A stretch of 64,000 nucleotides of DNA from an uncultured Roseobacter sp. GTDB taxonomy: Bacteria > Pseudomonadota > Alphaproteobacteria > Rhodobacterales > Rhodobacteraceae. The stretch is taken from contig NZ_CANLNE010000002.1 in the NCBI RefSeq assembly GCF_947492555.1, positions 549,501 through 613,500 of the forward strand, read 5' to 3'. Positions 9,665 through 18,865 of this stretch are shown here, piece after piece (the first letter of the stretch is position 1; each line of letters opens with the position of its first letter). Below the pieces are notes generated by a model, which saw only the letters and a list, made by a program, of their open reading frames with translations, was not told where the DNA came from and ran no database searches. The position numbers and the translations under genes were made by a program.

Positions 9665-10618
9665 ATGAACTGGATCACGAACTATGTCCGGCCAAGGATC
9701 AACTCGATCTTTTCGCGCCGCGAGACGCCGGACAACCTGTGGACCAAATGCCCCGAATGCGGCACCATGCTGTTTCACCGCGAGGTGTCAGACAATCTGA
9801 ATGTCTGCACCAACTGTGATCACCACATGCATATCACGCCGCGCGACCGCTTCACGTCGTTGTTCGACGGTGGCATTTTCACGGAAGTGAAGGTCGAGGC
9901 GCCCAAGCCTGATCCGCTGAATTTCCGCGATCAGAAACGATATCCCGACCGCTTGAAGGCCGCGCAGAAACAGACCAGCGAAGCCGAAGCCATGCTGGTC
10001 GCCAGTGGCGAGATCGGGCGGACCCCGATTGTGGCCGCCGCCCAGGATTTCTCTTTCATGGCCGGATCCATGGGTATGTATGTGGGCAATGCGATCATTG
10101 CCGCGGCCCAGGAAGCGGTGAAACTGAAACGCCCGCTGATCCTGTTTTCGGCTGCCGGTGGCGCGCGCATGCAGGAGGGGATTCTCAGCCTGATGCAGAT
10201 GCCGCGCACAACCGTGGCGGTGCAGATGTTGAAGGAGGCGGGCTTGCCCTACATCGTGGTGCTGACGCATCCGACCACGGGGGGTGTCACGGCGAGCTAT
10301 GCGATGCTGGGCGACGTGCATATTGCCGAGCCCAATGCGCTGATCTGTTTTGCCGGGCCACGTGTCATCGAACAGACGATCCGCGAGAAACTGCCCGAAG
10401 GCTTCCAAAGGGCCGAATACCTGCTGGATCACGGCATGCTGGATCGGGTCACGCATCGCGGCCAGATGCGGGATGAGCTGATCTCCATCACACGGATGCT
10501 GCTTGGCCTGCCCCCTGCGGTACGTGGGGACCTGCCGCCGCCTGAACCGGGCGCCGACCTGCCGCATGCCTTGTCGGAAGAAGAAGATCAGGCGGCCGCC
10601 GAGACCGACAAGAAATGA
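9665..10618 (+). CDS. accD: Acetyl-CoA carboxylase carboxyltransferase subunit beta
   Basis: Transfers carboxyl from biotin to acetyl-CoA, the first step of fatty-acid synthesis, as a complex with AccA. 317 residues. A four-cysteine zinc ribbon lies at the start (Cys-Pro-Glu-Cys-Gly, then Cys-Thr-Asn-Cys-Asp), followed by the crotonase-like carboxyltransferase core with Gly-Gly-Ala-Arg-Met-Gln-Glu-Gly and Thr-Thr-Gly-Gly-Val-Thr-Ala-Ser. The C-terminal ~30 residues are acidic and proline-rich. The stop overlaps the start of folC by four bases (ATGA), the usual accD-folC arrangement. Confidence 0.97.
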   Translation: MNWITNYVRPRINSIFSRRETPDNLWTKCPECGTMLFHREVSDNLNVCTNCDHHMHITPRDRFTSLFDGGIFTEVKVEAPKPDPLNFRDQKRYPDRLKAAQKQTSEAEAMLVASGEIGRTPIVAAAQDFSFMAGSMGMYVGNAIIAAAQEAVKLKRPLILFSAAGGARMQEGILSLMQMPRTTVAVQMLKEAGLPYIVVLTHPTTGGVTASYAMLGDVHIAEPNALICFAGPRVIEQTIREKLPEGFQRAEYLLDHGMLDRVTHRGQMRDELISITRMLLGLPPAVRGDLPPPEPGADLPHALSEEEDQAAAETDKK

Positions 10619-11889
10619 CCCCCCAGACATCGGACGTCATCCTGGAGCGGATGATGGCGCTGCACCCCAAGATCATCGATCTGACGCTGGATCGTGTCTG
10701 GCGTCTGCTGGAGGCGCTGGGCAATCCGCAAAACGACCTGCCGCCGGTGATCCACATCGCGGGTACAAATGGCAAAGGCTCCACGCTGGCCATGATCCGC
10801 GCGGGGCTGGAAGCTGCGGGCAAGACCGTGCACGCTTATACCAGTCCGCATCTGGCGCGGTTTCATGAACGCATACGCGTGTCGGGAGAGTTGATCTCCG
10901 AGGCAGCGCTAACGGCGGTTCTGGACGAATGCTATGCCGCGAACAACGGTGAGAATATCACCTATTTCGAGATCACCACCTGCGCGGCGCTTTTGGCCTT
11001 TGTCCGCGCCAAGGCGGATTACACTTTGCTCGAAGTGGGGCTAGGTGGGCGTCTGGATGCCACCAACGTGATTGCAGAGCCTGCAGTAACCGCGATCACG
11101 CCCGTCTCCATCGACCATCAGCAATTTCTGGGCGATACGCTGGGCAAGATCGCTTTTGAAAAGGCGGGCATCCTGAAGCGCGGCATCCCCTGCGTTGTTG
11201 CCCGACAGGAAGACGACGGTCTGGACGTCATCGAAGAGGTGGCTGCGCGCCTTGGTGCCCCCTTGCTGGCCTATGGTCAGCACTGGCATGTCGGGCCGGA
11301 GCGGGACCGGATGGTCTATCAGGATGACTACGGGCTGTTGGATCTGCCGCGTCCCAACCTGCCGGGCGCGCATCAGATCATGAATGCCGGTGCGGCGCTG
11401 GCCGTGTTGCGACATTTGGGTCTGGACAACGCAGCCTGCGAAGCTGCCGTGACATCGGCGCATTGGCCGGCACGCATGCAGCGGCTGAAGAGCGGGCCCC
11501 TGTGCGCGGCGACACCACTGGTCGAATTGTGGCTGGATGGCGGGCATAATCCGGCGGCAGGCGAGGCGCTGGCGCAGCATATCGCGAGCCTGCCGGCACG
11601 GCCGACGCATCTCATCTGTGGCATGCTGAATACCAAGGATATCGGCGGCTATCTGCGTCCCCTGGCGGCTGTTGCTGACGACCTTGTGGCGGTGTCCATT
11701 CCGGGTGAGGCCAGCACGTTACCCGCTGATGTCACCGCCAGGGAGGCGCAGGCGGTCGGGTTTCAGGCGACAACAGCCGAGACAGTGATGGACGCGCTGA
11801 CAGATATAGCGCATCGCATGCCCGACGCACGTGTTTTGATTTGCGGATCCTTGTACCTCGCCGGCGCTGTTTTGCGCGAAAACGGCTGA
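10615..11889 (+). CDS. folC: Bifunctional folylpolyglutamate synthase / dihydrofolate synthase
   Basis: Adds glutamate to dihydropteroate and to folates. 424 residues, Mur-ligase fold; ATP-binding loop Gly-Thr-Asn-Gly-Lys-Gly-Ser-Thr near residue 50, Thr-Ser-Pro-His-Leu shortly after, Leu-Glu-Val-Gly-Leu-Gly-Gly-Arg-Leu-Asp-Ala-Thr-Asn in the central part, and Asp-Gly-Gly-His-Asn-Pro in the C-terminal domain. It starts inside the accD stop codon and is probably translated by coupling. Confidence 0.96.
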   Translation: MTPQTSDVILERMMALHPKIIDLTLDRVWRLLEALGNPQNDLPPVIHIAGTNGKGSTLAMIRAGLEAAGKTVHAYTSPHLARFHERIRVSGELISEAALTAVLDECYAANNGENITYFEITTCAALLAFVRAKADYTLLEVGLGGRLDATNVIAEPAVTAITPVSIDHQQFLGDTLGKIAFEKAGILKRGIPCVVARQEDDGLDVIEEVAARLGAPLLAYGQHWHVGPERDRMVYQDDYGLLDLPRPNLPGAHQIMNAGAALAVLRHLGLDNAACEAAVTSAHWPARMQRLKSGPLCAATPLVELWLDGGHNPAAGEALAQHIASLPARPTHLICGMLNTKDIGGYLRPLAAVADDLVAVSIPGEASTLPADVTAREAQAVGFQATTAETVMDALTDIAHRMPDARVLICGSLYLAGAVLRENG

Positions 11890-12035
11890 AAAAGAAAATT
11901 ATCCACAACCCCAGATTTAGTAGCTCCTGCGTGATGTTGACGTGTGGGTAAGTGTCCCCCTATATGTTGCGTCGAATACGACGTGCCGGTGCCATTCGCC
12001 TCTCAGGGCTGCATCTGCATATGGGGGCTAGCGGA

Positions 12036-12614
12036 ATGCAACAGGATGGTCGGGGGGCTGCACCCGAGCTTGATTTGACACGTATGATCACACGACCTGG
12101 GGCACCGGCCTCGGCAGTCTGGCTGCCTTTGGCGGGATTGATTGCGCTGGCCGTGATTGCCATTCCGGTGGCTCTGGTCTTCAAATCGGACGTAGGCACC
12201 CAACCCCAAGACTCCGTGGCCGTGCAGATGCCCGCGCCAGAGGAAGTGTCGCGCGCTGCCGCTTCGCTTCTCGAGACACCGCAGGCGGTGCCACCTTTGG
12301 CGGGCCCACCAGTGAGCCAGCAAGTGCGGCGGCCCATTCGTTTGACGGATCGATCCGCCAAGGCGCATGATTTGCTGAACCTGACGCGCGAGGCTTTGGA
12401 GCAATTCGGATACCGCGGCCCCGAAGGTGATCCACTGCAACGTATTCTGGTCCGGACGCTGGCGGAGGGGCAATCAGATGCGTACATCGATGCAGCGCTG
12501 AACGCGGCCCTGGCACGCGGCGATTTTGCAGCCCCCGCAGCGCTCACCACGCCCTTTGGCGAACTGGACACAAACCGTCTGCTTTTCGCCGTTTTGCAGG
12601 CGTCTCAGAGCTAG
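12036..12614 (+). CDS. Small single-span membrane protein, unknown function
   Basis: 192 residues from ATG 12036, chosen because GGGGG stands eight bases upstream; the frame is open to a GTG at 11952 (220 residues). One membrane helix (about residues 27-50), then a Pro/Ala-rich linker and a predominantly helical C-terminal domain of ~80 residues. The topology suggests an N-terminal anchor with a periplasmic domain. It ends 4 bases into the end of zapE on the other strand. I do not recognise a family. Confidence 0.6.
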   Translation: MQQDGRGAAPELDLTRMITRPGAPASAVWLPLAGLIALAVIAIPVALVFKSDVGTQPQDSVAVQMPAPEEVSRAAASLLETPQAVPPLAGPPVSQQVRRPIRLTDRSAKAHDLLNLTREALEQFGYRGPEGDPLQRILVRTLAEGQSDAYIDAALNAALARGDFAAPAALTTPFGELDTNRLLFAVLQASQS

Positions 12615-13669
12615 AGCCCCCAACCCTCCGATTGCATTTCGCGGAGACGGGAAGCGGTGCGTTCGAACTCAAAAGTGCCTTCCCCTTCGAGGTAGAGCAT
12701 CTCCGGTTTCGCCGCTGCGGAACAGATCAATCGCACTTTGGCCTCGTAAAGCGCGTCGATCAGCGTCACGAACCGTTTCGCCTCATTGAAGTTGTTGCGC
12801 GATAGTGTGGGCACATCATCCAGCATCAGGACCTTGACGGCATCCGCGAGCGCCAGGAAATCCGCAGGTCCCAGGGGTTTGCCGCAAAGGTCGTGAAACC
12901 TGGCGCGCGCCACCCCGTTGCGGAAGGCCGGCAGTTCCACGTCGCGTCCCTTTACCTTCAGGATCAGGGGCTCTCCTGGACCCCCGGCAAGATCATTCCA
13001 GACAGCTTCCATCGCTGCGCGGGCATCTGTGTTGATGGGGGTGAAATACACGGGCTGCCCGCCAAGCCGATCCTGCCGATAGTCGGTGGGGCTGGCCAGC
13101 TCAACCACATTCATCTTGTCCTTGATCAGTGCGATAAACGGCAAAAAGAGGTCTCGATTCAACCCGTTGAGGTAAAGATCATCGGGCACCCGGTTGGACG
13201 TTGTGACAACCACGACACCGTCTGCAAACAATGCCTCGAACAGCCTACCGACGATCATCGCGTCAGTAATATCGGTGATCTGCATCTCGTCAAAGGCCAG
13301 CAGCCGGACGGCGGCGGCAACATCGGCGGCGACAGGGGCAATAGCGTCCTCAACGCCGGTCTTGCGCACCTCGTGCATAGCGCTGTGGATTTCCTGCATG
13401 AAGGCGTGAAAATGCACGCGCCGCGCCGGAATATCCTGCAGATGCTCCACGAAGAGGTCCATCAGCATGGATTTGCCGCGCCCCACGCCGCCCCAAAGAT
13501 AAAGCCCCTTGGGCGGCTCCGGCGCCTTGCGGAACAACCCCTTTTTGACCGGTGTGCTCAGGGCCGAGCGGATGCGGTCGAATTCCGGCAACACGGTCAG
13601 CTGCGCGTCATCGGCCTGTAGGGAACCTGTGTCGATCAGGCCGTCATAGATGTCGCCCAGCGTTTTCAT
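12611..13669 (-). CDS. zapE: Cell division protein ZapE (AFG1-type ATPase)
   Basis: 352 residues from ATG 13669. AAA-type P-loop Gly-Gly-Val-Gly-Arg-Gly-Lys-Ser near residue 60, Walker B in Leu-Ala-Phe-Asp-Glu-Met-Gln-Ile-Thr-Asp, and the AFG1 core Thr-Thr-Ser-Asn-Arg-Val-Pro-Asp-Asp-Leu-Tyr. ZapE binds FtsZ and is needed for division under stress; mitochondrial AFG1 is the eukaryotic relative. The frame is open back to 13810, but homology begins at Met-Lys-Thr-Leu-Gly-Asp-Ile-Tyr. Confidence 0.93.
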   Translation of the reverse strand: MKTLGDIYDGLIDTGSLQADDAQLTVLPEFDRIRSALSTPVKKGLFRKAPEPPKGLYLWGGVGRGKSMLMDLFVEHLQDIPARRVHFHAFMQEIHSAMHEVRKTGVEDAIAPVAADVAAAVRLLAFDEMQITDITDAMIVGRLFEALFADGVVVVTTSNRVPDDLYLNGLNRDLFLPFIALIKDKMNVVELASPTDYRQDRLGGQPVYFTPINTDARAAMEAVWNDLAGGPGEPLILKVKGRDVELPAFRNGVARARFHDLCGKPLGPADFLALADAVKVLMLDDVPTLSRNNFNEAKRFVTLIDALYEAKVRLICSAAAKPEMLYLEGEGTFEFERTASRLREMQSEGWGL

Positions 13670-13801
13670 TATTTCGCAATAGCGCGGGGCCGGGGCAGAG
13701 AAAAGGCCATCAACACATAAGGAAATTTGATGTGACTTAAATAAATGCTGAATTGACCTGTGTGGGGACGGGCGTAGTGTCGCCAAATCGGAGGATCGAA
13801 T

Positions 13802-15043
13802 ATGCAGCAACGCACCCCTCTATTCACGCCCGTTCTGATTGTCGGCTGTGTCATCATTATTGTTAGCTTTGCGATCAGGTCGGCCTTTGGCGTGTTCCAG
13901 ATCCCGATTGCTGATGAATTTGGTTGGCTGCGGGCAGAGTTCTCGTTGGCTATTGCAATCCAGAACCTTGCCTGGGGTATCGGGCAGCCGCTTTTTGGTG
14001 CCTTGGCAGAGAAGATCGGCGACCGTAAGTCGATTGTTCTGGGGGCGGCGATCTATGCGCTGGGGCTGGTCCTGTCCGCACAGTCTACGACGCCCATCGA
14101 GCACCAGATGTATGCTTGGCTGGTGGGTTTCGGAATTGCGGGCACTGGGTTTGGCGTCATTCTGGCCGTGGTCGGGCGTGCGGCTTCCGATGAAAACCGC
14201 TCCATGTCGCTGGCGATTGTATCTGCGGCTGGCAGCGGCGGGCAGATTTTCGGCCCGCCGACGGCTGAATGGATGCTGAGCTTCATGACATGGCAGAGCA
14301 CGTTCATGCTCTTTGCCGCGGCGATCATTCTGGTGCTGCTAACACTGCCGATGATGCGCGCACCGGCCACGGCCAGCAAGACAGAGCTTGAAGAAAGCCT
14401 CGGCCAGATACTGGTCAAGGCATTGCGCGACCCGTCTTTCACCTTCATCTACCTTGGGTTTTTCTCCTGCGGTTATCAGCTGGCCTTTGTTACGGCGCAT
14501 TTGCCTGCCTTCGTGACCGAGCTGTGTGGCCCGATCATGCCGGGTGGGATGCTGGACAACCTTGGCATCAGCACCACCTCGGCACTTGGTGCTGTTGCAA
14601 TATCACTCATCGGGTTGGCCAATATTGCGGGAACCCTGATCGCCGGGTGGGCGGGCAAACACTATTCCAAGAAGTACCTGTTGGCCGGCATCTACACGGC
14701 GCGCACGATCATTGGCGCGCTTTTCATCATGTTTCCCATCACCCCGACCAGCGTCATCCTGTTCTCGATCGGTATGGGCACGCTTTGGCTTGCGACCATT
14801 CCGCTGACCTCTGGCCTTGTCGCGCATATCTATGGGCTGCGGTACATGGGGACACTATACGGGATCGTTTTTCTCAGCCACCAGTTGGGCAGCTTCCTTG
14901 GTGTTTGGCTTGGCGGTCGGATGTACGATGTCTATGGCGATTATACACTGGTCTGGTGGATCGGTGTTGCGGTCGGTGCGTTCAGCGCCATCATCCACCT
15001 GCCCATCCGAGAGCGCAGGTTGGAAGGATTGCGTATTGCCTAA
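13802..15043 (+). CDS. MFS transporter
   Basis: 413 residues with about twelve hydrophobic helices in two halves. The loop after helix 2 has Gly-Ala-Leu-Ala-Glu-Lys-Ile-Gly-Asp-Arg-Lys, the major-facilitator signature. The overall pattern resembles the monocarboxylate/oxalate-formate type, but the substrate cannot be read from sequence. GGAGG lies seven bases before the ATG. Transcribed alone; converges on the alpha/beta hydrolase gene with a 4-base overlap of stop codons. Confidence 0.88.
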   Translation: MQQRTPLFTPVLIVGCVIIIVSFAIRSAFGVFQIPIADEFGWLRAEFSLAIAIQNLAWGIGQPLFGALAEKIGDRKSIVLGAAIYALGLVLSAQSTTPIEHQMYAWLVGFGIAGTGFGVILAVVGRAASDENRSMSLAIVSAAGSGGQIFGPPTAEWMLSFMTWQSTFMLFAAAIILVLLTLPMMRAPATASKTELEESLGQILVKALRDPSFTFIYLGFFSCGYQLAFVTAHLPAFVTELCGPIMPGGMLDNLGISTTSALGAVAISLIGLANIAGTLIAGWAGKHYSKKYLLAGIYTARTIIGALFIMFPITPTSVILFSIGMGTLWLATIPLTSGLVAHIYGLRYMGTLYGIVFLSHQLGSFLGVWLGGRMYDVYGDYTLVWWIGVAVGAFSAIIHLPIRERRLEGLRIA

Positions 15044-15963
15044 TCGCTCTGCTGCATGAAGCCGTTTATTGCTTCCAGCGCATCCACGGTATGCGAATAG
15101 GGCAGACCGTGGCCTGCACCCTCGATCACCGCTGTGTGCGCATCGCTGTTCCAGCGCTTGAGTATGTCGCGGGAGGAAAGAGGGATCACGTTGTCCTCGC
15201 TACCAAAGATCGCGAGAACCGGAACATCTTCGCGGTGCAGAAGGGCGTGATCCTCCTGCAGGTCGTCAGACAGAATTCCTGCAATACTGGCACGGACCGC
15301 GGGGATGAAGCCGCGCCAGTTGAGTTCCGCATCTTGCAGGTCGTTGATGCCGGCAACGCTGGTGGGCCGATCTCTTTCCGCCTTCAGCCCCGCGCGCAGA
15401 ATGGCCGGGTAAAGCTCCAGCATAAGCCATGTACCGATCACGGGCGTTCTGGCCGCAAAACCCAAAAGCCCCTTTGTCAGGGTGCACATACCCGCGGGCG
15501 CAAGCAGAATGAGTTCGTGAATGCGGTTGGGTTTCTGAGCGGCAAACACCGTTGCAATGGACCCACCCATTGAATACCCGATGAGAGTGATGTCATCTTC
15601 AACACCTTGGTCGGCCAGAAGGTCGTTCAGTTGAGTAATGAAGAAGGCGCGATCCTGCGCACCGCGCAGACGGTCGGAAAATCCGCGCCCATACAGGTCA
15701 TAGACCAGCACGCGAAAGCCCATGTGTGCGAGACCCTTGGCAATCCCTTGCCAAACGAAACTGGGTGTCGTCAGCCCGTGCACGCAGACTGCCACGGGGC
15801 CGCCCTCAGGTCCGTACCATTGATAGTGCGTGACACCTTGAGACAGATGCGCGAACTGCCCTGGTGCGGCGGCGCGGGCCTTGTCATTCATGGGCTTGCG
15901 CGTGCTTTCGATGATCAGGGGGGTTGCGATGATCGCAGCCAGAATGAGGTATACCCAGATCAT
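15040..15963 (-). CDS. Alpha/beta hydrolase, membrane-anchored
   Basis: 307 residues from ATG 15963, whose ATGA overlaps the stop of the upstream gene. An N-terminal hydrophobic helix (about 2-20) anchors it. The fold motifs are Val-His-Gly-Leu-Thr-Thr (oxyanion), the nucleophile elbow Gly-Tyr-Ser-Met-Gly-Gly, an Asp in Phe-Gly-Ser-Glu-Asp-Asn and a His in Gly-Ala-Gly-His-Gly. Substrate unknown. Last gene of a five-gene operon. Confidence 0.85.
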   Translation of the reverse strand: MIWVYLILAAIIATPLIIESTRKPMNDKARAAAPGQFAHLSQGVTHYQWYGPEGGPVAVCVHGLTTPSFVWQGIAKGLAHMGFRVLVYDLYGRGFSDRLRGAQDRAFFITQLNDLLADQGVEDDITLIGYSMGGSIATVFAAQKPNRIHELILLAPAGMCTLTKGLLGFAARTPVIGTWLMLELYPAILRAGLKAERDRPTSVAGINDLQDAELNWRGFIPAVRASIAGILSDDLQEDHALLHREDVPVLAIFGSEDNVIPLSSRDILKRWNSDAHTAVIEGAGHGLPYSHTVDALEAINGFMQQSD

Positions 15964-16877
15964 GTGTGGGCCTCCCATTGGTCAAGGATGTAGCGGCTGG
16001 TCATCAGGTCCAGATGTGCCCCGCCGCCGTTCTTGAAAATCGTGATGTCACTATCGCTGTCGCGGGTGAACGCCTCAGGCGTGTAGTAGTCGGCCACGAT
16101 ATCTGTCGCCGTGATCACACCTGTTTCTATTGGGATCTTGATCTCGCCGATGTGCCCGACCGTGGTGTCGAGGCTGTCGACGAAAAGCCGCCCGCGGTGC
16201 AGGGCTGCATCGTCCACCTCGCGCATATCCGGGCGGTAGGCACCGATCAGGTCAAGGTGTTGACCTGGTTGCAGCCAATCCCCCCGTATCAAGGGCGTGG
16301 TGGACATGGTGGCGCAGGTGATGATGTCTGCCTGGTGCACGGCATCTTCCAGCGATGTCGCAACGGCGATGTCGGGGATTTCGCGCGCCAACGCTTCGGC
16401 ATTTGCGCTTGTGCGATTCCAGATCGTGAACCGCGCCTCCGGAAATGCGGCGCTATACGCAGCATACAGCCCGCGCGCCTGCGTTCCCGCTCCGACGATC
16501 AGGATGTTTCGGCTGTCAGGTCGGGCCAGTCGCCGCGCGGCAAGCAGGCTGTCACCGGCAGTTTTCCACTTGGTCACGAGATGAAAATCAATGATCGCCT
16601 GCAACGTCCCATCAGCATCAGAAAACAGCATGACGCCACCGTTGATCGAAGAGGTGCCTCGCGCAGTGTTCCCCGGAAAGACCGTGGCGGATTTCACTGC
16701 CAACCCCAGTCCGTCTATCCATGCAGCACGATTGAGCAGCGTGTCAGCATCCCGGTAAAGGAATGTATCCGCAATCTCGGCCTTGGGCAGCCGGTGCCCC
16801 TCTGCCAGCGCCTCCGTAAGGGCGATCCAGTCGAGATATGCTTCACCTTCGGCAAAAGGGATGACGGCTGCGGTCAC
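15960..16877 (-). CDS. Ornithine cyclodeaminase / mu-crystallin family protein
   Basis: 305 residues. N-terminal dimerisation part with Asn-Gly-Gly-Val-Met-Leu-Phe and Lys-Trp-Lys-Thr-Ala, and a Rossmann NAD(P) motif Ile-Val-Gly-Ala-Gly-Thr-Gln-Ala-Arg (around residue 125). Family members deaminate ornithine to proline or reduce cyclic imines such as delta-1-pyrroline-2-carboxylate; the activity here cannot be assigned. ATGA overlaps at both ends couple it to the HAD gene upstream and the hydrolase downstream. Confidence 0.85.
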   Translation of the reverse strand: MTAAVIPFAEGEAYLDWIALTEALAEGHRLPKAEIADTFLYRDADTLLNRAAWIDGLGLAVKSATVFPGNTARGTSSINGGVMLFSDADGTLQAIIDFHLVTKWKTAGDSLLAARRLARPDSRNILIVGAGTQARGLYAAYSAAFPEARFTIWNRTSANAEALAREIPDIAVATSLEDAVHQADIITCATMSTTPLIRGDWLQPGQHLDLIGAYRPDMREVDDAALHRGRLFVDSLDTTVGHIGEIKIPIETGVITATDIVADYYTPEAFTRDSDSDITIFKNGGGAHLDLMTSRYILDQWEAHT

Positions 16878-17494
16878 TGCGCCTCACCTACTGTCAAAAG
16901 GCCGCTGTCGACCAGTTTTGCAGCCCACCCCTGCGGTCCTTCGAATAAATGTGTCTGCCAGCCCCGAGCCTGTGCAACCGCAATGTTGTCCGCCCGGTCA
17001 TCCGTGAAAATCAGATCACTGCCGCTCAACCCGGAGGTCTGTTCAAGTTGCGCATAGATATCCGGATCGGGCTTGGTCACCCGCATATGGCCAGAGATGA
17101 AGTCGCGGTCGAACTCACGCAGAAAAGGGTAGTGTGTTGCCGCAAAATCGTAGCTTTCCACCCCGAAGTTGGTCAGCGAAAAGACCGGTACGCCCTTGGA
17201 CTGCAGGGCTTTCATCAGCCGCACGGAATGCGCGATCACCGGGGTGGCCATCTCGATCCAACGATCATGCCACATACGAATTTCGTCCCGCCAGTCCGGG
17301 GTCGCCTCCGCTTGGGCGTATACTGTTCTGGTGAAATGCTCGCCCCGATCCACCCGTTCGTTCATGCCGTGCAAATCAACCGCATCAAACATCTCGCGGC
17401 GGCGCGGCTCACCGATCACGGCGTCGTAAAAACGTTCCGGTTGCCATTCGATCAGCACATTGCCGATGTCAAAGATCACCGCCTTGGGTTTCAT
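16874..17494 (-). CDS. HAD-superfamily hydrolase
   Basis: 206 residues from ATG 17494, which has GAAGAG six bases upstream; ATG 17512 is an alternative. HAD motif I Phe-Asp-Ile-Gly-Asn-Val-Leu with the nucleophile Asp, motif II Ser-Leu-Thr-Asn, and motif III/IV Lys-Pro-Asp ... Phe-Thr-Asp-Asp-Arg-Ala-Asp-Asn. The first Asp of the motif is followed by Ile-Gly-Asn, as in the YihX/haloacid-dehalogenase-like group of sugar phosphatases. Substrate unknown. Confidence 0.85.
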   Translation of the reverse strand: MKPKAVIFDIGNVLIEWQPERFYDAVIGEPRRREMFDAVDLHGMNERVDRGEHFTRTVYAQAEATPDWRDEIRMWHDRWIEMATPVIAHSVRLMKALQSKGVPVFSLTNFGVESYDFAATHYPFLREFDRDFISGHMRVTKPDPDIYAQLEQTSGLSGSDLIFTDDRADNIAVAQARGWQTHLFEGPQGWAAKLVDSGLLTVGEAQ

Positions 17495-17517
17495 ATCTGT
17501 CTCTTCAATCATGTAAA

Positions 17518-17973
17518 TCAATCAATCGCTTTTGCAGACCGCAAGGCCCGCTCCAATGCATCCAGAAAACGGGAGCGGTCAGCCTTTGTAAAGCCCTTGC
17601 CGCCGCCCGTGCGGAATGGATCAGCCGCACGCAGGTCCGCCATCAGATCCCGCGTGGCCAAAACATTGCCGATATTGGCCGAGGTTAGAGGTTCGCCATT
17701 GTGCTTGAGAACCCGCGCCCCGGCCTCCACGCATTTGGCGGCCAATGGAATGTCACCGGTGACCACCACATCCTCCGGACCACAGCGTTCCGCGATCCAC
17801 ATATCGGCAACGTCAGGCCCATCCGAAACGATGATGGTTTCAACGAGCGGGTTCTGAGAGGGCCTGAGCCCGCCATTGGACACGACAAACATCTTTACAC
17901 GGTGGCGTGTGGCGACCTTTTCGGCTTCCGCCTTGACCGGACAGGCATCCGCATCGATATAAAGCGCGGTCAT
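17518..17973 (-). CDS. yaiI: YaiI/YqxD family protein (DUF188)
   Basis: 151 residues; begins [10 protein letters not shown], the family hallmark, and contains Val-Val-Thr-Gly-Asp-Ile-Pro-Leu-Ala. The fold is related to PIN/NYN nucleases with clustered aspartates, but no activity is established. Its ATG overlaps the stop of the formylglutathione hydrolase gene (ATGA). Confidence 0.92.
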   Translation of the reverse strand: MTALYIDADACPVKAEAEKVATRHRVKMFVVSNGGLRPSQNPLVETIIVSDGPDVADMWIAERCGPEDVVVTGDIPLAAKCVEAGARVLKHNGEPLTSANIGNVLATRDLMADLRAADPFRTGGGKGFTKADRSRFLDALERALRSAKAID

Positions 17974-18800
17974 GCGTAAAGAGCATCCGCGTGGAACGCC
18001 ACATGCTCCTCCATGAAGGTGGACACGAAGAAATAGCTGTGGTCATACCCGGGCTGCATCCGCAACGTCGCCTGCTGACGGCGCGCGGCTGTTGCCGCGG
18101 CCAGCGCTTCGGGTTTCAACAGATCGATGAACTGATCCTTGCTGCCGGTGTCAATGAGGACGGGCCCATCAAACCCCTTCTGCTGCATGAGCAGGGTCGC
18201 GTCGTGGGCGGCCCACGCCTCTTCATTGTTCCCCAAATATGCAGAAAATTGTTTGCGCCCCCAATCGCTTTCCGTCGGGTTCGAAATCGGCGCAAAGGCG
18301 GAAACCGAGCGGAACCGCCCCGGCAGTGACATCGCCATGGTCAAGGCCCCATGCCCGCCCATCGAATGCCCGGTGATCCCTTGGCGGGACATGTCCAGCG
18401 CAAAGGAATGATCCAGCACCCGCGGCAATTCCTCGGTGATGTAGTCCCACATGCGATAGTGCGGCGCCCAGGGCGCTTCGGTCGCGTTGACGTAAAACCC
18501 TGCACCTTTGCCAAGGTCATAGGCCTCGTCATCCGCCACATCCTCTCCGCGCGGCGAGGTGTCGGGAAACACCAGCGCAATCCCTTGTTCCGCAGCCCAG
18601 GCTTGCGCGCCTGCCTTGGTCATGGCGTTCTCATGGGTGCAGGTCAGACCCGACAAATACCATAACAGCGGCACGGGGCCGTCTTCGGCTTCGCGCGGCA
18701 TAAAGAGGCCAAAGGTCATGTCACAGGCGCAGGGCGTCGAGGCATGCGTGTAGACCCCTTGCGTGCCCCCGAAGCAGGCGTTTTCAGAGATGGTTTGCAT
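17970..18800 (-). CDS. fghA: S-formylglutathione hydrolase
   Basis: Hydrolyses S-formylglutathione to formate and glutathione, the last step of glutathione-dependent formaldehyde oxidation. 276 residues, esterase-D fold: [10 protein letters not shown] near residue 50, nucleophile Gly-His-Ser-Met-Gly-Gly-His-Gly-Ala near 147, Asp in Thr-Gly-Ser-Lys-Asp-Gln-Phe, and His in Gly-Tyr-Asp-His-Ser-Tyr-Phe. The S-(hydroxymethyl)glutathione dehydrogenase usually beside it is not in the window. First gene of the five-gene operon. Confidence 0.95.
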   Translation of the reverse strand: MQTISENACFGGTQGVYTHASTPCACDMTFGLFMPREAEDGPVPLLWYLSGLTCTHENAMTKAGAQAWAAEQGIALVFPDTSPRGEDVADDEAYDLGKGAGFYVNATEAPWAPHYRMWDYITEELPRVLDHSFALDMSRQGITGHSMGGHGALTMAMSLPGRFRSVSAFAPISNPTESDWGRKQFSAYLGNNEEAWAAHDATLLMQQKGFDGPVLIDTGSKDQFIDLLKPEALAAATAARRQQATLRMQPGYDHSYFFVSTFMEEHVAFHADALYA

Positions 18801-18835
18801 CGGCGATTTCCTCGTTCCTGATTTACATGATGGCT

Positions 18836-18852
18836 ACCGCGCGCAGCGCGGT
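18836..18852. repeat. Short perfect inverted repeat between two minus-strand genes
   Basis: ACCGCGC-GCA-GCGCGGT, seven-base arms around three bases, between the end of the AEC transporter gene and fghA. No T-tract follows on either strand, so a standard terminator is not supported; it could help end transcription in a Rho-dependent way or be chance. Confidence 0.35.
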
Positions 18853-18865
18853 GCGACAAGGGGGC

